From an uncultured Lysobacterales bacterium (GTDB taxonomy: Bacteria; Pseudomonadota; Gammaproteobacteria; Xanthomonadales; SZUA-36), in contig CALBDB010000072.1 of the NCBI GenBank assembly GCA_937927755.1, forward strand, positions 1 to 37,387: a stretch of 37,387 nt of DNA. Reading direction: 5' to 3'. The position numbers and the translations under genes were made by a program. Positions 8,478 through 17,358 of the stretch are shown one piece after another (within the stretch, counting starts at the first letter, position 1; each line of letters starts with the position of its first letter). A model generated the notes under the pieces. The model saw nothing but the letters and a program-made list of their open reading frames with translations, searched no databases and had not been told where the DNA came from.

Positions 8478-9218
8478 GTGACTGCGCTGCCAGCCATTCC
8501 CAGTCATATCGCAATTGTCATGGACGGGAACGGCCGTTGGGCAAAGAAAAGAAACCGGCCACGCACCATGGGTCACCAGGCCGGTCTCAAAGCGCTGCGC
8601 ACCACCATCGAACATTGTGCCCGTCTCGGGGTGGGAACACTGACAGTTTTCGCATTCTCGAGTGAAAACTGGAATCGGCCGCCCAGTGAGGTATCACGCC
8701 TGATGGAGCTTTTTCTGAGCGCACTGGACAAGGAAGTCAAAGAACTCCATGCAAACAGAATCTGCCTGCGTTTTATCGGCGATAAAGCTGCCTTCAAAAG
8801 CGCCATCCGGACAAAAATGACAGATGCCGAAAAACTGACCGCAGCCAATGATCTGCTGATCGCCAATATCGCGGTCAACTACGGGGGCCGCTGGGATATC
8901 ACACAGGCCGCACGACAGGTTGCCAGGGCAGCTATCGAGGGACGCCTGTCTCCCGATGATATAGACGAGTCCGGTTTCGCAGATTTCCTCGCCCTCTCGG
9001 CGTCACCGGACCCGGACCTGTTTATTCGTACAGGCGGTGAAATGCGGATCAGTAATTTTGTACTCTGGCAATCGGCGTATTCAGAGTTTTGGTTTACGCC
9101 GGTATTGTGGCCTGACTTTGATGAAACCACCCTTGACGAAGCCATTTTGGCGTTTCAATCGCGTCAACGCCGGTACGGCCGAACCGGTGACCAGGTAACG
9201 GGTGCCGCTGATGCTTAG
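8478..9218 (+). CDS. uppS: Undecaprenyl diphosphate synthase
   Basis: Cis-prenyltransferase that extends farnesyl diphosphate with isopentenyl diphosphate to make the C55 carrier lipid for peptidoglycan and LPS sugars. The 246-residue protein shows HIAIVMDGNGRWAKKR (catalytic Asp and diphosphate-binding residues), VFAFSSENWNRP, and near the C-terminus PDLFIRTGGEMRISNFVLWQ. The start is GTG 8478 with GAAGGA six bases upstream. The end overlaps cdsA by 8 bases. The product uses isoprenoid precursors whose pathway enzyme Dxr is encoded two genes downstream. Confidence 0.96.
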   Translation: MTALPAIPSHIAIVMDGNGRWAKKRNRPRTMGHQAGLKALRTTIEHCARLGVGTLTVFAFSSENWNRPPSEVSRLMELFLSALDKEVKELHANRICLRFIGDKAAFKSAIRTKMTDAEKLTAANDLLIANIAVNYGGRWDITQAARQVARAAIEGRLSPDDIDESGFADFLALSASPDPDLFIRTGGEMRISNFVLWQSAYSEFWFTPVLWPDFDETTLDEAILAFQSRQRRYGRTGDQVTGAADA

Positions 9219-10032
9219 ACAACGGGTGCAAACCGCTTTAATGCTCCTGCCTTTGGCCATTGCGGCCATTTTTGCACTGCCGGTGAAGTGGTTCCTTGCC
9301 CTGTTGGCTGTCATCCTGCTCGGAGGAAGCTGGGAGTACGTGCGGTTGGCGGGCTTTTCCGGTCACGCTGGCGGTTACTTACCGGTGCTTGTGCAGGCGG
9401 TCATCCTGGTAACGCTGTTCATCTATGCAGATCAGTGGGATTCGGGCATCTTGACCTACCTGTACATTATCTGTGCTGCATGGCTTTTGATGTTTATCCG
9501 TCTGCCACTGTACCGCCCCGGAACAGCCGTTGATAACAACTATCGGCTGGTTTCCTTTGTAACCGCCATCGTATCCGTCACCACGGGCTGGTTTGCGGTT
9601 TGCTGGTTACGGACCCAAACGGACGGCTCATGGTTAATCCTGTTACTTTTACTGATAGTCTGGGCGGCCGATACCGGCGCATATTTCACCGGCAGGACAT
9701 TTGGCAAGAAAAAACTGGCGCCACACATCAGTCCCGGTAAAACACGGGCAGGCCTGCTGGGCGGACTGGTATCCGGCCCGCTGGTTGCACTGCTGGCTGC
9801 CAGCCTGATGCCGCTGGAAAAGGTAGCGCCCGTAACGCTGGTCATGATCAGCCTGGTCACCGTACTCGCCTCCGTTGGTGGCGACCTGATGATTTCCCTG
9901 CACAAGCGCACCAGTGGGTTCAAGGATTCCAGCAACTTACTCCCCGGACATGGCGGCATACTTGACCGGTTGGACAGCCTGCTGGCCGCCGCGCCGTTTT
10001 TTGCGTTAAGCTGGGTGGTTCTGGGTGCTTAA
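9211..10032 (+). CDS. cdsA: Phosphatidate cytidylyltransferase (CDP-diglyceride synthase)
   Basis: Integral inner-membrane enzyme making CDP-diacylglycerol from phosphatidate and CTP, the branch point to all phospholipids. It has about eight hydrophobic segments across 273 residues. The CdsA signature is near the C-terminus: LHKRTSGFKDSSNLLPGH, then GGILDRLDS, with the Lys-Asp and Asp-Asp metal-site residues present. The ATG at 9211 (MLRQRVQTALMLL) is preferred over GTG 9202 because it matches the usual CdsA N-terminus and has GGGTG upstream. It overlaps uppS by 8 bases. Confidence 0.94.
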   Translation: MLRQRVQTALMLLPLAIAAIFALPVKWFLALLAVILLGGSWEYVRLAGFSGHAGGYLPVLVQAVILVTLFIYADQWDSGILTYLYIICAAWLLMFIRLPLYRPGTAVDNNYRLVSFVTAIVSVTTGWFAVCWLRTQTDGSWLILLLLLIVWAADTGAYFTGRTFGKKKLAPHISPGKTRAGLLGGLVSGPLVALLAASLMPLEKVAPVTLVMISLVTVLASVGGDLMISLHKRTSGFKDSSNLLPGHGGILDRLDSLLAAAPFFALSWVVLGA

Positions 10033-10043
10033 GGAATTGCAGC

Positions 10044-11234
10044 GTGCTTAGCCAAGGTATCACGGTACTGGGTTCAACCGGTTCTATAGGCAAAAGTACA
10101 CTCAACGTACTGGCGCAGCACCCGGACCGTTTCCACGTGGTGGCGCTAAGCGCTCATCGGAATATCAGCCGTCTTGCTGAGCAATGCCTGCAATTCGAAG
10201 CGCGTTATGCCGTGATAAGCGATCCTGCAAAGGCCGGAGAATTGCAATCAGCGCTTGATGGCCTGGGTAGTAAATCAAAGGTCATTGCAGGGCCGGATGC
10301 ACTCAGTATCGCCGCCTGCATGGAAGAAACCGATACCGTCATGGCCGCAATCGTTGGTGCAGCAGGGCTCGAGCCAACATTCCACGCCGTGCAACAAGGG
10401 AAACGCCTGCTTCTGGCCAACAAGGAATCAATGGTCATCGCCGGTGAACTGTTCCGCAAAGCCGCTGCCAGGCACCAAGCAACTATCATTCCCGTTGACT
10501 CCGAGCACAACGCCTTGTTCCAGGTTTTACCGGCAAACTTCGACGCCGGGCTCGACAGCGCCGGCGTGGAACGATTGATCCTGACTGCATCCGGCGGACC
10601 CTTCCTGCACAGGCCGCGGGGGAGTTTGAAGAACATCACCCCCGCCGAGGCGTGTAACCACCCGAACTGGGACATGGGCCGTAAAATATCCGTCGATTCA
10701 GCGACCCTGATGAACAAGGGCCTGGAGGTTATCGAAGCCCGTTGGCTGTTCAATGCGCGCCCCGATCAGATCGAGGTTACCATCCACCCACAGAGCATCG
10801 TGCATTCGATGGTTGCTTACCGCGACGGTTCGATCCTCGCCCAATTGGGTGTGCCTGATATGCGGACGCCCATTGCTTACGCACTTTCCTGGCCCGACCG
10901 CATTGAAGCCGGCGTAAAACGCCTCAATCTGGAAGACATGAGTAATCTCGAGTTTTACCCGCCTGACCTGGATAGTTTCCCGGGTCTCGGGCTCGCGTTC
11001 GAGGTTCTGGAGGCCGGTGGAAATGCGCCGGTGATATTCAACGCGGCAAATGAAGTGGCGGTCGATGCATTCCTTGGTGAGCGTATTACCTTTTTGGACA
11101 TTCCATCGGTCGTATCTGCAACCCTGGACGCGTGCGAACCGGGTAAAATTGATAGCCTGGACGAAGTGTTGGAATTTGACCAAATTGCACGTGAAATTGC
11201 CACAGGCATCATTTGCTCACATGAAGGTGTTTAA
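10044..11234 (+). CDS. dxr: 1-deoxy-D-xylulose-5-phosphate reductoisomerase
   Basis: NADPH-dependent enzyme converting DXP to 2-C-methyl-D-erythritol 4-phosphate, the first committed step of the MEP isoprenoid pathway; cytosolic. The 396 residues include the NADPH loop GSTGSIGKSTLNV, LLANKESMVIAG, metal-binding IIPVDSEHNALFQ, the flexible-loop region SGGPFLHRPR, HPNWDMGRKISVDSATLMNKG and IHPQSIVHSMV. The start is GTG 10044. It follows cdsA by 11 bases. It supplies precursors for UppS in the same operon. Confidence 0.97.
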   Translation: MLSQGITVLGSTGSIGKSTLNVLAQHPDRFHVVALSAHRNISRLAEQCLQFEARYAVISDPAKAGELQSALDGLGSKSKVIAGPDALSIAACMEETDTVMAAIVGAAGLEPTFHAVQQGKRLLLANKESMVIAGELFRKAAARHQATIIPVDSEHNALFQVLPANFDAGLDSAGVERLILTASGGPFLHRPRGSLKNITPAEACNHPNWDMGRKISVDSATLMNKGLEVIEARWLFNARPDQIEVTIHPQSIVHSMVAYRDGSILAQLGVPDMRTPIAYALSWPDRIEAGVKRLNLEDMSNLEFYPPDLDSFPGLGLAFEVLEAGGNAPVIFNAANEVAVDAFLGERITFLDIPSVVSATLDACEPGKIDSLDEVLEFDQIAREIATGIICSHEGV

Positions 11235-11243
11235 AAATTAACA

Positions 11244-12620
11244 ATGTCTGAGTTTCTTGGTTCAATCTGGTGGTTACTGGTAGCGCTGGGGCTGCTGATC
11301 ACATTTCACGAATTCGGCCACTTTTGGGTGGCACGGCGGATGGGGGTTCGTGTACTCAAGTTTTCCATTGGGTTTGGCAGCAAATTGTGGTCCAGAAAAG
11401 GGCGTGACGGCACCGAGTACGTGATTGCCGCCATTCCCCTTGGCGGCTATGTCAAAATGCTGGATGAACGCGAGGGCGAAGTCGATGAACGCGACCTGGA
11501 CCAGGCATTCAACCGCAAATCGGTCTGGGCACGCATCGCCATTGTCATCGCGGGGCCGGCATTCAACCTGATATTTACATTGCTTGCCTTCTGGCTGATG
11601 TTTCTCGTCGGCATGCCGGAATCCAGGCCGATAGTCGGCGAAGTCAGCGGTATTGCCGCCAGCGCCGGTATTAATGCCGACGACCGGATTGTTTCACTGG
11701 ACGGGGAATCGACAGACACGTGGTCTCACGTCATTCTCGGTATTGTCAACCAGGCACTGGACCGTGAAGAAGTCACGGTGGAACTGGAACGGCCTGACGG
11801 CCTGCAACGCCAGGTCCAACTGGACCTGGGCCAGTTGGACAGTGATTTTCAGGAAGAGAAAACACTCGAGGGAATAGGAATCACCCCCTGGCGGGCAAAA
11901 CTGCCGGCAATCGTGGGTGAAGTAAGCCCGGATAGCCCGGCCTTTAACGCGGGATTCAGGGTGGGCGACCGCATCATCAGTGTCGCAGGCGAGGAGGTTC
12001 CCGACTGGGCATGGGTGGGCGCGCTGATTCAGAAACACGGTTCCACCGATGCGCCCATGACGGTTGAGGTAAAACGCGGCCTGCGCACAGTGGAACTCGC
12101 AGTCACCCCGGCTAAAAGCAGTACAGGCGCTTTTTCAAACCGTTTGATTCTGGGCATCACCAACACGGGCCCGGATGCGGACATGCAGGCACAGATGGAC
12201 CGTGCCTATTTCCTGCATAAATACGGCTTGATAGACGGATTTACCGCCGCTGCTTCCGAAATGTGGCGCCTGACGCGTTCAACCGTGGGTCTGCTAGGCC
12301 GTATGCTGACCGGTTCAGCTTCCGTCAGGAACCTTTCCGGTCCGATCAGCATTGCACAGTTCGCCAACAGTTCGGCCAACGCCGGTGTCTCCAGTTTCCT
12401 GTTTTTCCTCGGCGCAATCAGCCTCAGCCTTGGAATCCTGAATTTACTGCCGATTCCTGTGCTGGATGGGGGGCATTTGCTCTATTACCTGATAGAATTG
12501 GCAAAGGGTAGCCCGGTGTCCGAACAGATGCAGGCAAAAGGCCAGTATATTGGCCTCATTGCATTGTTTGGTCTGATGGGTATTGCATTTTTTAACGATA
12601 TTTTACGTCTGGTCGGATAG
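11244..12620 (+). CDS. rseP: Site-2 intramembrane zinc metalloprotease RseP
   Basis: Inner-membrane protease that cuts RseA (and signal-peptide remnants) to release sigma-E during envelope stress. The 458-residue protein has the zinc motif HEFGH (His22, Glu23, His26) in the first membrane helix and the third ligand in LDGG (Asp408) near the C-terminal helices. Two periplasmic PDZ domains lie at about 125-200 and 215-300, containing GINADDRIVSLDG and GFRVGDRIISVAGEEVP. It starts 9 bases after dxr. Linkage to bamA and skp places the stress sensor protease beside the machinery it monitors. Confidence 0.96.
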   Translation: MSEFLGSIWWLLVALGLLITFHEFGHFWVARRMGVRVLKFSIGFGSKLWSRKGRDGTEYVIAAIPLGGYVKMLDEREGEVDERDLDQAFNRKSVWARIAIVIAGPAFNLIFTLLAFWLMFLVGMPESRPIVGEVSGIAASAGINADDRIVSLDGESTDTWSHVILGIVNQALDREEVTVELERPDGLQRQVQLDLGQLDSDFQEEKTLEGIGITPWRAKLPAIVGEVSPDSPAFNAGFRVGDRIISVAGEEVPDWAWVGALIQKHGSTDAPMTVEVKRGLRTVELAVTPAKSSTGAFSNRLILGITNTGPDADMQAQMDRAYFLHKYGLIDGFTAAASEMWRLTRSTVGLLGRMLTGSASVRNLSGPISIAQFANSSANAGVSSFLFFLGAISLSLGILNLLPIPVLDGGHLLYYLIELAKGSPVSEQMQAKGQYIGLIALFGLMGIAFFNDILRLVG

Positions 12621-12661
12621 ACTTCCTGCCTCGAAAAAGAAACCCGTACGGATTTTAATTC

Positions 12662-15154
12662 ATGAGAAGAATCATAATAATCCTGCTGTGTGGCCTGTTT
12701 TCAATAAAGACCGCCCTGGCACTCGATCCGTTTGTCATTTCTGATATCAGGGTCGATGGATTACAGCGTATTTCAGAAGGTACGGTGTTCAACTATCTGC
12801 CTTTGGACGCCAACGAACTGTTGACTGCTGCCAAGGCCCGCCAAGCCATACGTTCCCTGTTTCAGACCGGGTTTTTCCATTCCATCGACCTGGAGCGGGA
12901 AGGTGACATACTGGTCATCAAGGTCGAGGAACGGCCGGCCATCGCATCGATCTCCCTTTCCGGCAACAAGGCGATCAAGGATGAGGACATGTACCCCGTC
13001 CTCGCTGATATCGGCCTGGCCCAAGGCGAAGTGTTCCAGCCGCAATCCCTGGACCGTATCCAACAGGAACTGGTCAGGCAGTATTTCAGCCAGGGTCGTT
13101 ACGCGGTTAGCGTCGAAAGCCGCGTGGTTGAACTGGACCGCAACCGGGTACGCATCTCGATAGCCATCGAGGAAGGCAAGACAGCTGAAATCAAGCACAT
13201 CAATATCGTTGGTAATACCCTTTTCACCGACAAGGAAATCAAGAAGGAATTTGAGTCCAAGATACCGCCGTTCTGGAAAGTCTGGTCCAAGGATGACCAG
13301 TATTCACGTGAAAAACTTTCCGGCGATCTCGAAAAAATCCGCTCGTACTACCAGGACCGTGGGTATATCGACGCCAATGTTGAATCCACGCAGGTATCTA
13401 TCAGCCCGGATAAACAGCACATCTACATCACTGCAAATATCATCGAAGGTGAACAGTACACGATTGAGAAAACCCAGATTACGGGTGACCTGGTTATTGA
13501 AGAGGCGAGCTTGCAACGCCTGATCATGACCCAGGAAAATGACATTTTCTCACGCAAAAAAATGGAACAGAGTGTCGAGAACATTACGGCGATCCTGTCC
13601 AACATTGGTTATGCCTTCGCCAACGTAAACCCGATACCACAGATCGATCGTGAGAACCGCCTCGTGACCATCAATTACTTCGTGGACCCTGGCAAACGGG
13701 TATACGTCAGGCAAATAACTTTCGTTGGTAACAGTGGCACCAAGGACGAGGTGTTACGGCGTGAAATGCGGCAATTCGAAGGTGGTTGGTTCTCACAGGT
13801 GGCCATCGACCGCTCCAAGGTCCGCCTGCAGCGCCTGACCTATTTCGAGTCGGTAAATATAGAAACACCAGCCGTTCCAGGAACGGATGACCAGATCGAC
13901 GTCGTCGTCACCGTTGAAGAGCGCGCCGCCGGCAGTTTCTCCGTTGGTCTTGGCTACTCTCAAATCCAGGGCCTGATTGCTTCCCTGAGTGTTCAGCAGG
14001 ACAACTTCCTGGGCAGCGGTAAACGCGTTGGCCTGTCATTGTCGCACAGCAGCATTATCGACAGTTTCTCTCTGAACTATGACAACCCCTACTGGACCGA
14101 GGACGGAGTCAGCCGTGGCTTCTACCTCCGTTACCAGGAATTTGACCAGCAGGGCGCCAATATTTCAACATTCACCAGTACCGAGGCCGCCGCCGGCATG
14201 AGCTTTGGGATACCCATCACCGAGGTCGATTATCTACGCGCCGGGCTCGGCATCCGGCAAACCGACCTCAATATCGGCTCTTATGTCAGGGAAGTGGAAT
14301 TCGTTGACCCCGATGATCCGGATAACATCCTGTGTAACGACATTAACCAGAATGGAATATGTCCCGAGGAATATTTCGTTCCACGCGCATTCGACCCGCT
14401 GTCACAGTCACTTGACCACAATGGCGACGGTATACTTGACGATGAGGAACGGGATTTCAGGACCTATGATTTTACGGCCGCCTGGTCGCGTGATTCACGC
14501 AACCACTTCCTGAACCCGACACGTGGCTCGTCACAGCGCCTCAGCCTGGAAACCTCGCTGCCAGGCAGCAGCCGTCAGTTCTACAAACTCTTCTACCGTT
14601 ATGCAAAGTACATCCCGATCTGGGCCGACCTGGTATTTTCGTTCCATGGTGACGTTGGTTACGGTGACGCTTATGACGACTATGACAGCACCTCGCTGGC
14701 TACGCCGGTTGACACTGAACTACCCGAAGGCGTTGAAAGGGAATGTCTTGAGGAAGAGGTAATCTCACTGGATACCGGCCTGCCGTTTTTTGAACACTTT
14801 TACGGCGGCGGTGTGCGTGACATACGTGGTTTCGAAGACAATACACTCGGACCCAAGGATACCGCTTGCCGGGCAGTGGGCGGTGACTTCAAGGTATCCG
14901 GCGGTCTTGAACTTGCCATTCCAACACCGTTCACAAAGGGTGGCGGATCGCGTATCGCCCTGTTCGTGGATGTCGGTAACGTGTACGAAAATATCAGTGC
15001 TTTTGACGCAAACCTGTTCCGGGCATCCGCTGGCATTTCGGTTACCTGGCAGGCGCCCATCGGGCCCATCATCATGAACTATGCTTTCCCGATCAAGGAG
15101 CACTTCGGCGATCGTACAGAGAGCCTGCAATTCTCATTTGGAACAACATTTTAG
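12662..15154 (+). CDS. bamA: Outer membrane protein assembly factor BamA
   Basis: Central Omp85 subunit of the BAM complex that inserts beta-barrel proteins into the outer membrane. The 830 residues begin with a signal peptide ending TALA. Five POTRA domains occupy about 22-425, followed by a 16-strand barrel. The L6 lid motif appears as GGVRDIRGFEDNTLGP, and the C-terminal strand ends in QFSFGTTF with terminal Phe. Slightly longer than E. coli BamA (810). One barrel loop carries an insert with Cys residues, DINQNGIC (560-567) and a canonical EF-hand loop DHNGDGILDDEE (585-596). It lies between rseP and skp as in relatives. Confidence 0.97.
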   Translation: MRRIIIILLCGLFSIKTALALDPFVISDIRVDGLQRISEGTVFNYLPLDANELLTAAKARQAIRSLFQTGFFHSIDLEREGDILVIKVEERPAIASISLSGNKAIKDEDMYPVLADIGLAQGEVFQPQSLDRIQQELVRQYFSQGRYAVSVESRVVELDRNRVRISIAIEEGKTAEIKHINIVGNTLFTDKEIKKEFESKIPPFWKVWSKDDQYSREKLSGDLEKIRSYYQDRGYIDANVESTQVSISPDKQHIYITANIIEGEQYTIEKTQITGDLVIEEASLQRLIMTQENDIFSRKKMEQSVENITAILSNIGYAFANVNPIPQIDRENRLVTINYFVDPGKRVYVRQITFVGNSGTKDEVLRREMRQFEGGWFSQVAIDRSKVRLQRLTYFESVNIETPAVPGTDDQIDVVVTVEERAAGSFSVGLGYSQIQGLIASLSVQQDNFLGSGKRVGLSLSHSSIIDSFSLNYDNPYWTEDGVSRGFYLRYQEFDQQGANISTFTSTEAAAGMSFGIPITEVDYLRAGLGIRQTDLNIGSYVREVEFVDPDDPDNILCNDINQNGICPEEYFVPRAFDPLSQSLDHNGDGILDDEERDFRTYDFTAAWSRDSRNHFLNPTRGSSQRLSLETSLPGSSRQFYKLFYRYAKYIPIWADLVFSFHGDVGYGDAYDDYDSTSLATPVDTELPEGVERECLEEEVISLDTGLPFFEHFYGGGVRDIRGFEDNTLGPKDTACRAVGGDFKVSGGLELAIPTPFTKGGGSRIALFVDVGNVYENISAFDANLFRASAGISVTWQAPIGPIIMNYAFPIKEHFGDRTESLQFSFGTTF

Positions 15155-15156
15155 AA

Positions 15157-15180
15157 ATCCGCCGGCCATGGCTGGCGGAT
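15157..15180. terminator. Strong inverted repeat after bamA
   Basis: Immediately after the bamA stop, ATCCGCC (15157-15163) and GGCGGAT (15174-15180) pair, and the intervening bases extend the stem by a G-T pair plus GCC/GGC. No T-run follows. It could be a Rho-associated or mRNA-stabilising hairpin, not an intrinsic terminator. Confidence 0.45.
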
Positions 15181-15206
15181 CTCCAGAACAACCAAACACT
15201 TAAAAC

Positions 15207-15235
15207 TTAATACATTTGTCCAAAAAGGGTACAAT
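15207..15235 (+). promoter_or_regulatory. Possible internal promoter before skp
   Basis: A -10 TACAAT (15230-15235) matches the consensus at 5 of 6 positions; a -35 TTAATA (15207-15212) lies 17 bases upstream. The predicted start point falls at about 15242, two bases before the skp ATG. A transcript from it would be nearly leaderless. I see no sigma-E type promoter here. Confidence 0.5.
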
Positions 15236-15243
15236 TTGGCGTT

Positions 15244-15771
15244 ATGAAGCGCTTAATACTCATTTTGCTGCTGTTTTTCATGGGTGTGGCCACTTCGGCG
15301 ACAGCCCAGCAGTTGCGCGTGGGTTACGTAGATATGAAGCAGGTGCTTGATAATGCCCCGCAGGTCCTCGCGGGCCGGGAGAAGCTGGATCTTGAATTCC
15401 GCCCCCGCAATGAAACCATTGAGTTTCAGGAGAGGCAGGCACAAGCCATGGAAGACCGCTTGCAAATGGGCGACCTGACCGAAGATGCAAGACTTCGCCT
15501 GGATCGCGAGTTGCGGGAAATGCAGCGCAACGTCAACCGGCAAAAAGAAGACCTGCGGGATGAGCTTTCCTTCCGCCGCACCGAAGAGATCCAGAAACTC
15601 GAAGACCAGATTAACCAGGCTGTCGATGAAATTGCACGCAATAACGGTTACGACCTGATTCTTTCCAGCCCCGTAGTGTACGCTGACCCATCGCTGGATA
15701 TTACACAGCTAATCCTGGATCAACTCAGACTGGAATACGAAGCGGATAAAAGGGATCGGGCACAACGCTGA
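15244..15771 (+). CDS. skp: Periplasmic chaperone Skp/OmpH family
   Basis: Trimeric periplasmic holdase that carries unfolded outer-membrane proteins to BAM. The 175 residues start with a signal peptide (MKRLILILLLFFMG... cut near TAQQ). The mature N-terminus LRVGYVDMKQVLDNAPQ is the OmpH family signature. Residues about 55-135 form the long charged coiled-coil tentacle, and NNGYDLILSSPVVYADP returns to the body domain. The start has no clear Shine-Dalgarno; only a GGG lies 15 bases upstream. It lies between bamA and lpxD as in other Gammaproteobacteria. Confidence 0.93.
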   Translation: MKRLILILLLFFMGVATSATAQQLRVGYVDMKQVLDNAPQVLAGREKLDLEFRPRNETIEFQERQAQAMEDRLQMGDLTEDARLRLDRELREMQRNVNRQKEDLRDELSFRRTEEIQKLEDQINQAVDEIARNNGYDLILSSPVVYADPSLDITQLILDQLRLEYEADKRDRAQR

Positions 15772-15814
15772 CGCGTATTGTCCGCACCAGGAATAGCGAT
15801 CCGGGGGATCCTAA

Positions 15815-16864
15815 ATGCAACATTCTATCCGTCGACTTAAACTATCGGCGCTGGCCGAACAGTTCGAACTCCGGTACACAGGGGATGGTGACACGCTGAT
15901 CGATGGTGTCGGGACCCTGGCTGACGCCACGGCTTCGCAAATGACTTTTTTGTCCAATCCGGCGTACCGCAATCAACTGGAACATACCCGCGCCGGCGCC
16001 GTTGTCGCTACAGCAGAAGACGCTGAGAATTGCCCGGTTAATTGCCTTGTCGCTGATGATCCCTATGTCAGCTATGCAAAAATTGCCGCCCTTTTTGATA
16101 CCCGGCGGCCGCGAAACCCCGGCATACACCCTTCAGCCAGCATCGACCCTACTGCAAGCCTGGGCAACGATGTCCAGGTTGATGCAAACGTGGTAATCGG
16201 GCCCGGCTGTGAGATTGCCGATGCCTGCACCATTGGCCCGGGTTGCGTTCTGATTGCAGATTGCAAGCTGGATACAGGCAGCCGGCTGGTGGCAAATGTG
16301 ACCGTTTGCGAAGGTGTAAGCATCGGCAAACGAACGATTATCCATCCGGGTGCGGTAATCGGTGCAGATGGCTTTGGCCTGGCTTTCGACCATGACCAAT
16401 GGGTCAAGGTACCGCAACTGGGCAGCGTTCAGATCGGCGATGACTGTGAAGTGGGTGCAAACACGACTATTGACCGCGGCGCTATCGGCAATACCATCCT
16501 TGAAAACGATGTAAGAATAGATAATCAGGTTCAGATTGCACACAATGTACAGATTGGCGCCCATACGGCCATGGCCGGCATGGTGGGGATAGCCGGCAGC
16601 ACGAAAATTGGAAAGTACTGCATGTTCGCCGGAAACTCCGGTGCTGTAGGGCACATCCGGATAGCCGATCGTACGACCGTGCAATTCAGGGGCGTGATAA
16701 GTAAATCAATTGAAGAAGCGGGAACTGTTTGGAGTGCTGCCCTGCCAGCGCTACCATTGAAGGAATGGCAACGCACTGCGGTCCACCTGCGCAAGCTGGA
16801 CAAACTGGCCAAACGAATCAAGAAACTTGAGAAACAATCCGGAAACCAAGCTGAAGATGACTGA
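15815..16864 (+). CDS. lpxD: UDP-3-O-(3-hydroxyacyl)glucosamine N-acyltransferase
   Basis: Third enzyme of lipid A synthesis; adds the N-linked hydroxyacyl chain to UDP-3-O-acyl-glucosamine using acyl-ACP. The 349 residues have the N-terminal uridine-binding domain (TLADATASQMTFLSNPAYR), then hexapeptide repeats forming a left-handed beta helix from about residue 100 to 300. The catalytic His is His243 in VQIAHNVQIG. The C-terminus is a basic helix (LRKLDKLAKRIKKLEKQ). It ends in an 8-base overlap with fabZ. Confidence 0.96.
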   Translation: MQHSIRRLKLSALAEQFELRYTGDGDTLIDGVGTLADATASQMTFLSNPAYRNQLEHTRAGAVVATAEDAENCPVNCLVADDPYVSYAKIAALFDTRRPRNPGIHPSASIDPTASLGNDVQVDANVVIGPGCEIADACTIGPGCVLIADCKLDTGSRLVANVTVCEGVSIGKRTIIHPGAVIGADGFGLAFDHDQWVKVPQLGSVQIGDDCEVGANTTIDRGAIGNTILENDVRIDNQVQIAHNVQIGAHTAMAGMVGIAGSTKIGKYCMFAGNSGAVGHIRIADRTTVQFRGVISKSIEEAGTVWSAALPALPLKEWQRTAVHLRKLDKLAKRIKKLEKQSGNQAEDD

Positions 16865-17321
16865 ACATATGATCAAGACACCCATCGAAATCAATGAAAT
16901 AAAGAAGATTCTGCCGCATCGCTACCCTTTTCTATTGATCGACCGGGTACTCTCTTACACGCTTGAACCGGAAAAAACTCTTACCGCGATCAAGAACGTG
17001 ACTGTCAACGAACCATTTTTCGAAGGTCACTTCCCGGAGGAACCCGTCATGCCCGGCGTATTGATTCTCGAATCAATGGCACAGGCTTGTGGCGTGCTGG
17101 CGCATGTTGCACTGGCAACGTCAAAGGATACCGGCAGTGTCTATTACCTGGTGAAAATTGACAATGCCAAATTCAATCGAAAAGTGGTTCCGGGCGATCA
17201 ACTGCTATTGGAAGTCAAACAAACACGTGTAATGCGCGGTATGGGCAAGTATGAAGCCCGTGTAAGCGTCAATGGACAGCGGACCGCCAGTTGCGACATA
17301 TTATGTTCTGAAGGTAAGTAA
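16857..17321 (+). CDS. fabZ: 3-hydroxyacyl-[acyl-carrier-protein] dehydratase FabZ
   Basis: Hot-dog-fold dehydratase of type II fatty-acid synthesis, removing water from 3-hydroxyacyl-ACP. It competes with LpxA for 3-hydroxyacyl-ACP and so balances phospholipid against lipid A. The protein has 154 residues from ATG 16857 (MTEHMIKTPIEINEIKKIL). The ATG at 16869 is a possible alternative, and an open frame to 16827 lies inside lpxD. Catalytic His is in LPHRYPFLLIDRV, and the Glu in VMPGVLILESMAQACG. Start overlaps lpxD by 8 bases. Confidence 0.95.
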   Translation: MTEHMIKTPIEINEIKKILPHRYPFLLIDRVLSYTLEPEKTLTAIKNVTVNEPFFEGHFPEEPVMPGVLILESMAQACGVLAHVALATSKDTGSVYYLVKIDNAKFNRKVVPGDQLLLEVKQTRVMRGMGKYEARVSVNGQRTASCDILCSEGK

Positions 17322-17358
17322 CGATTACATTCCCATAAGCTTGAACGAGTGCAAAACG

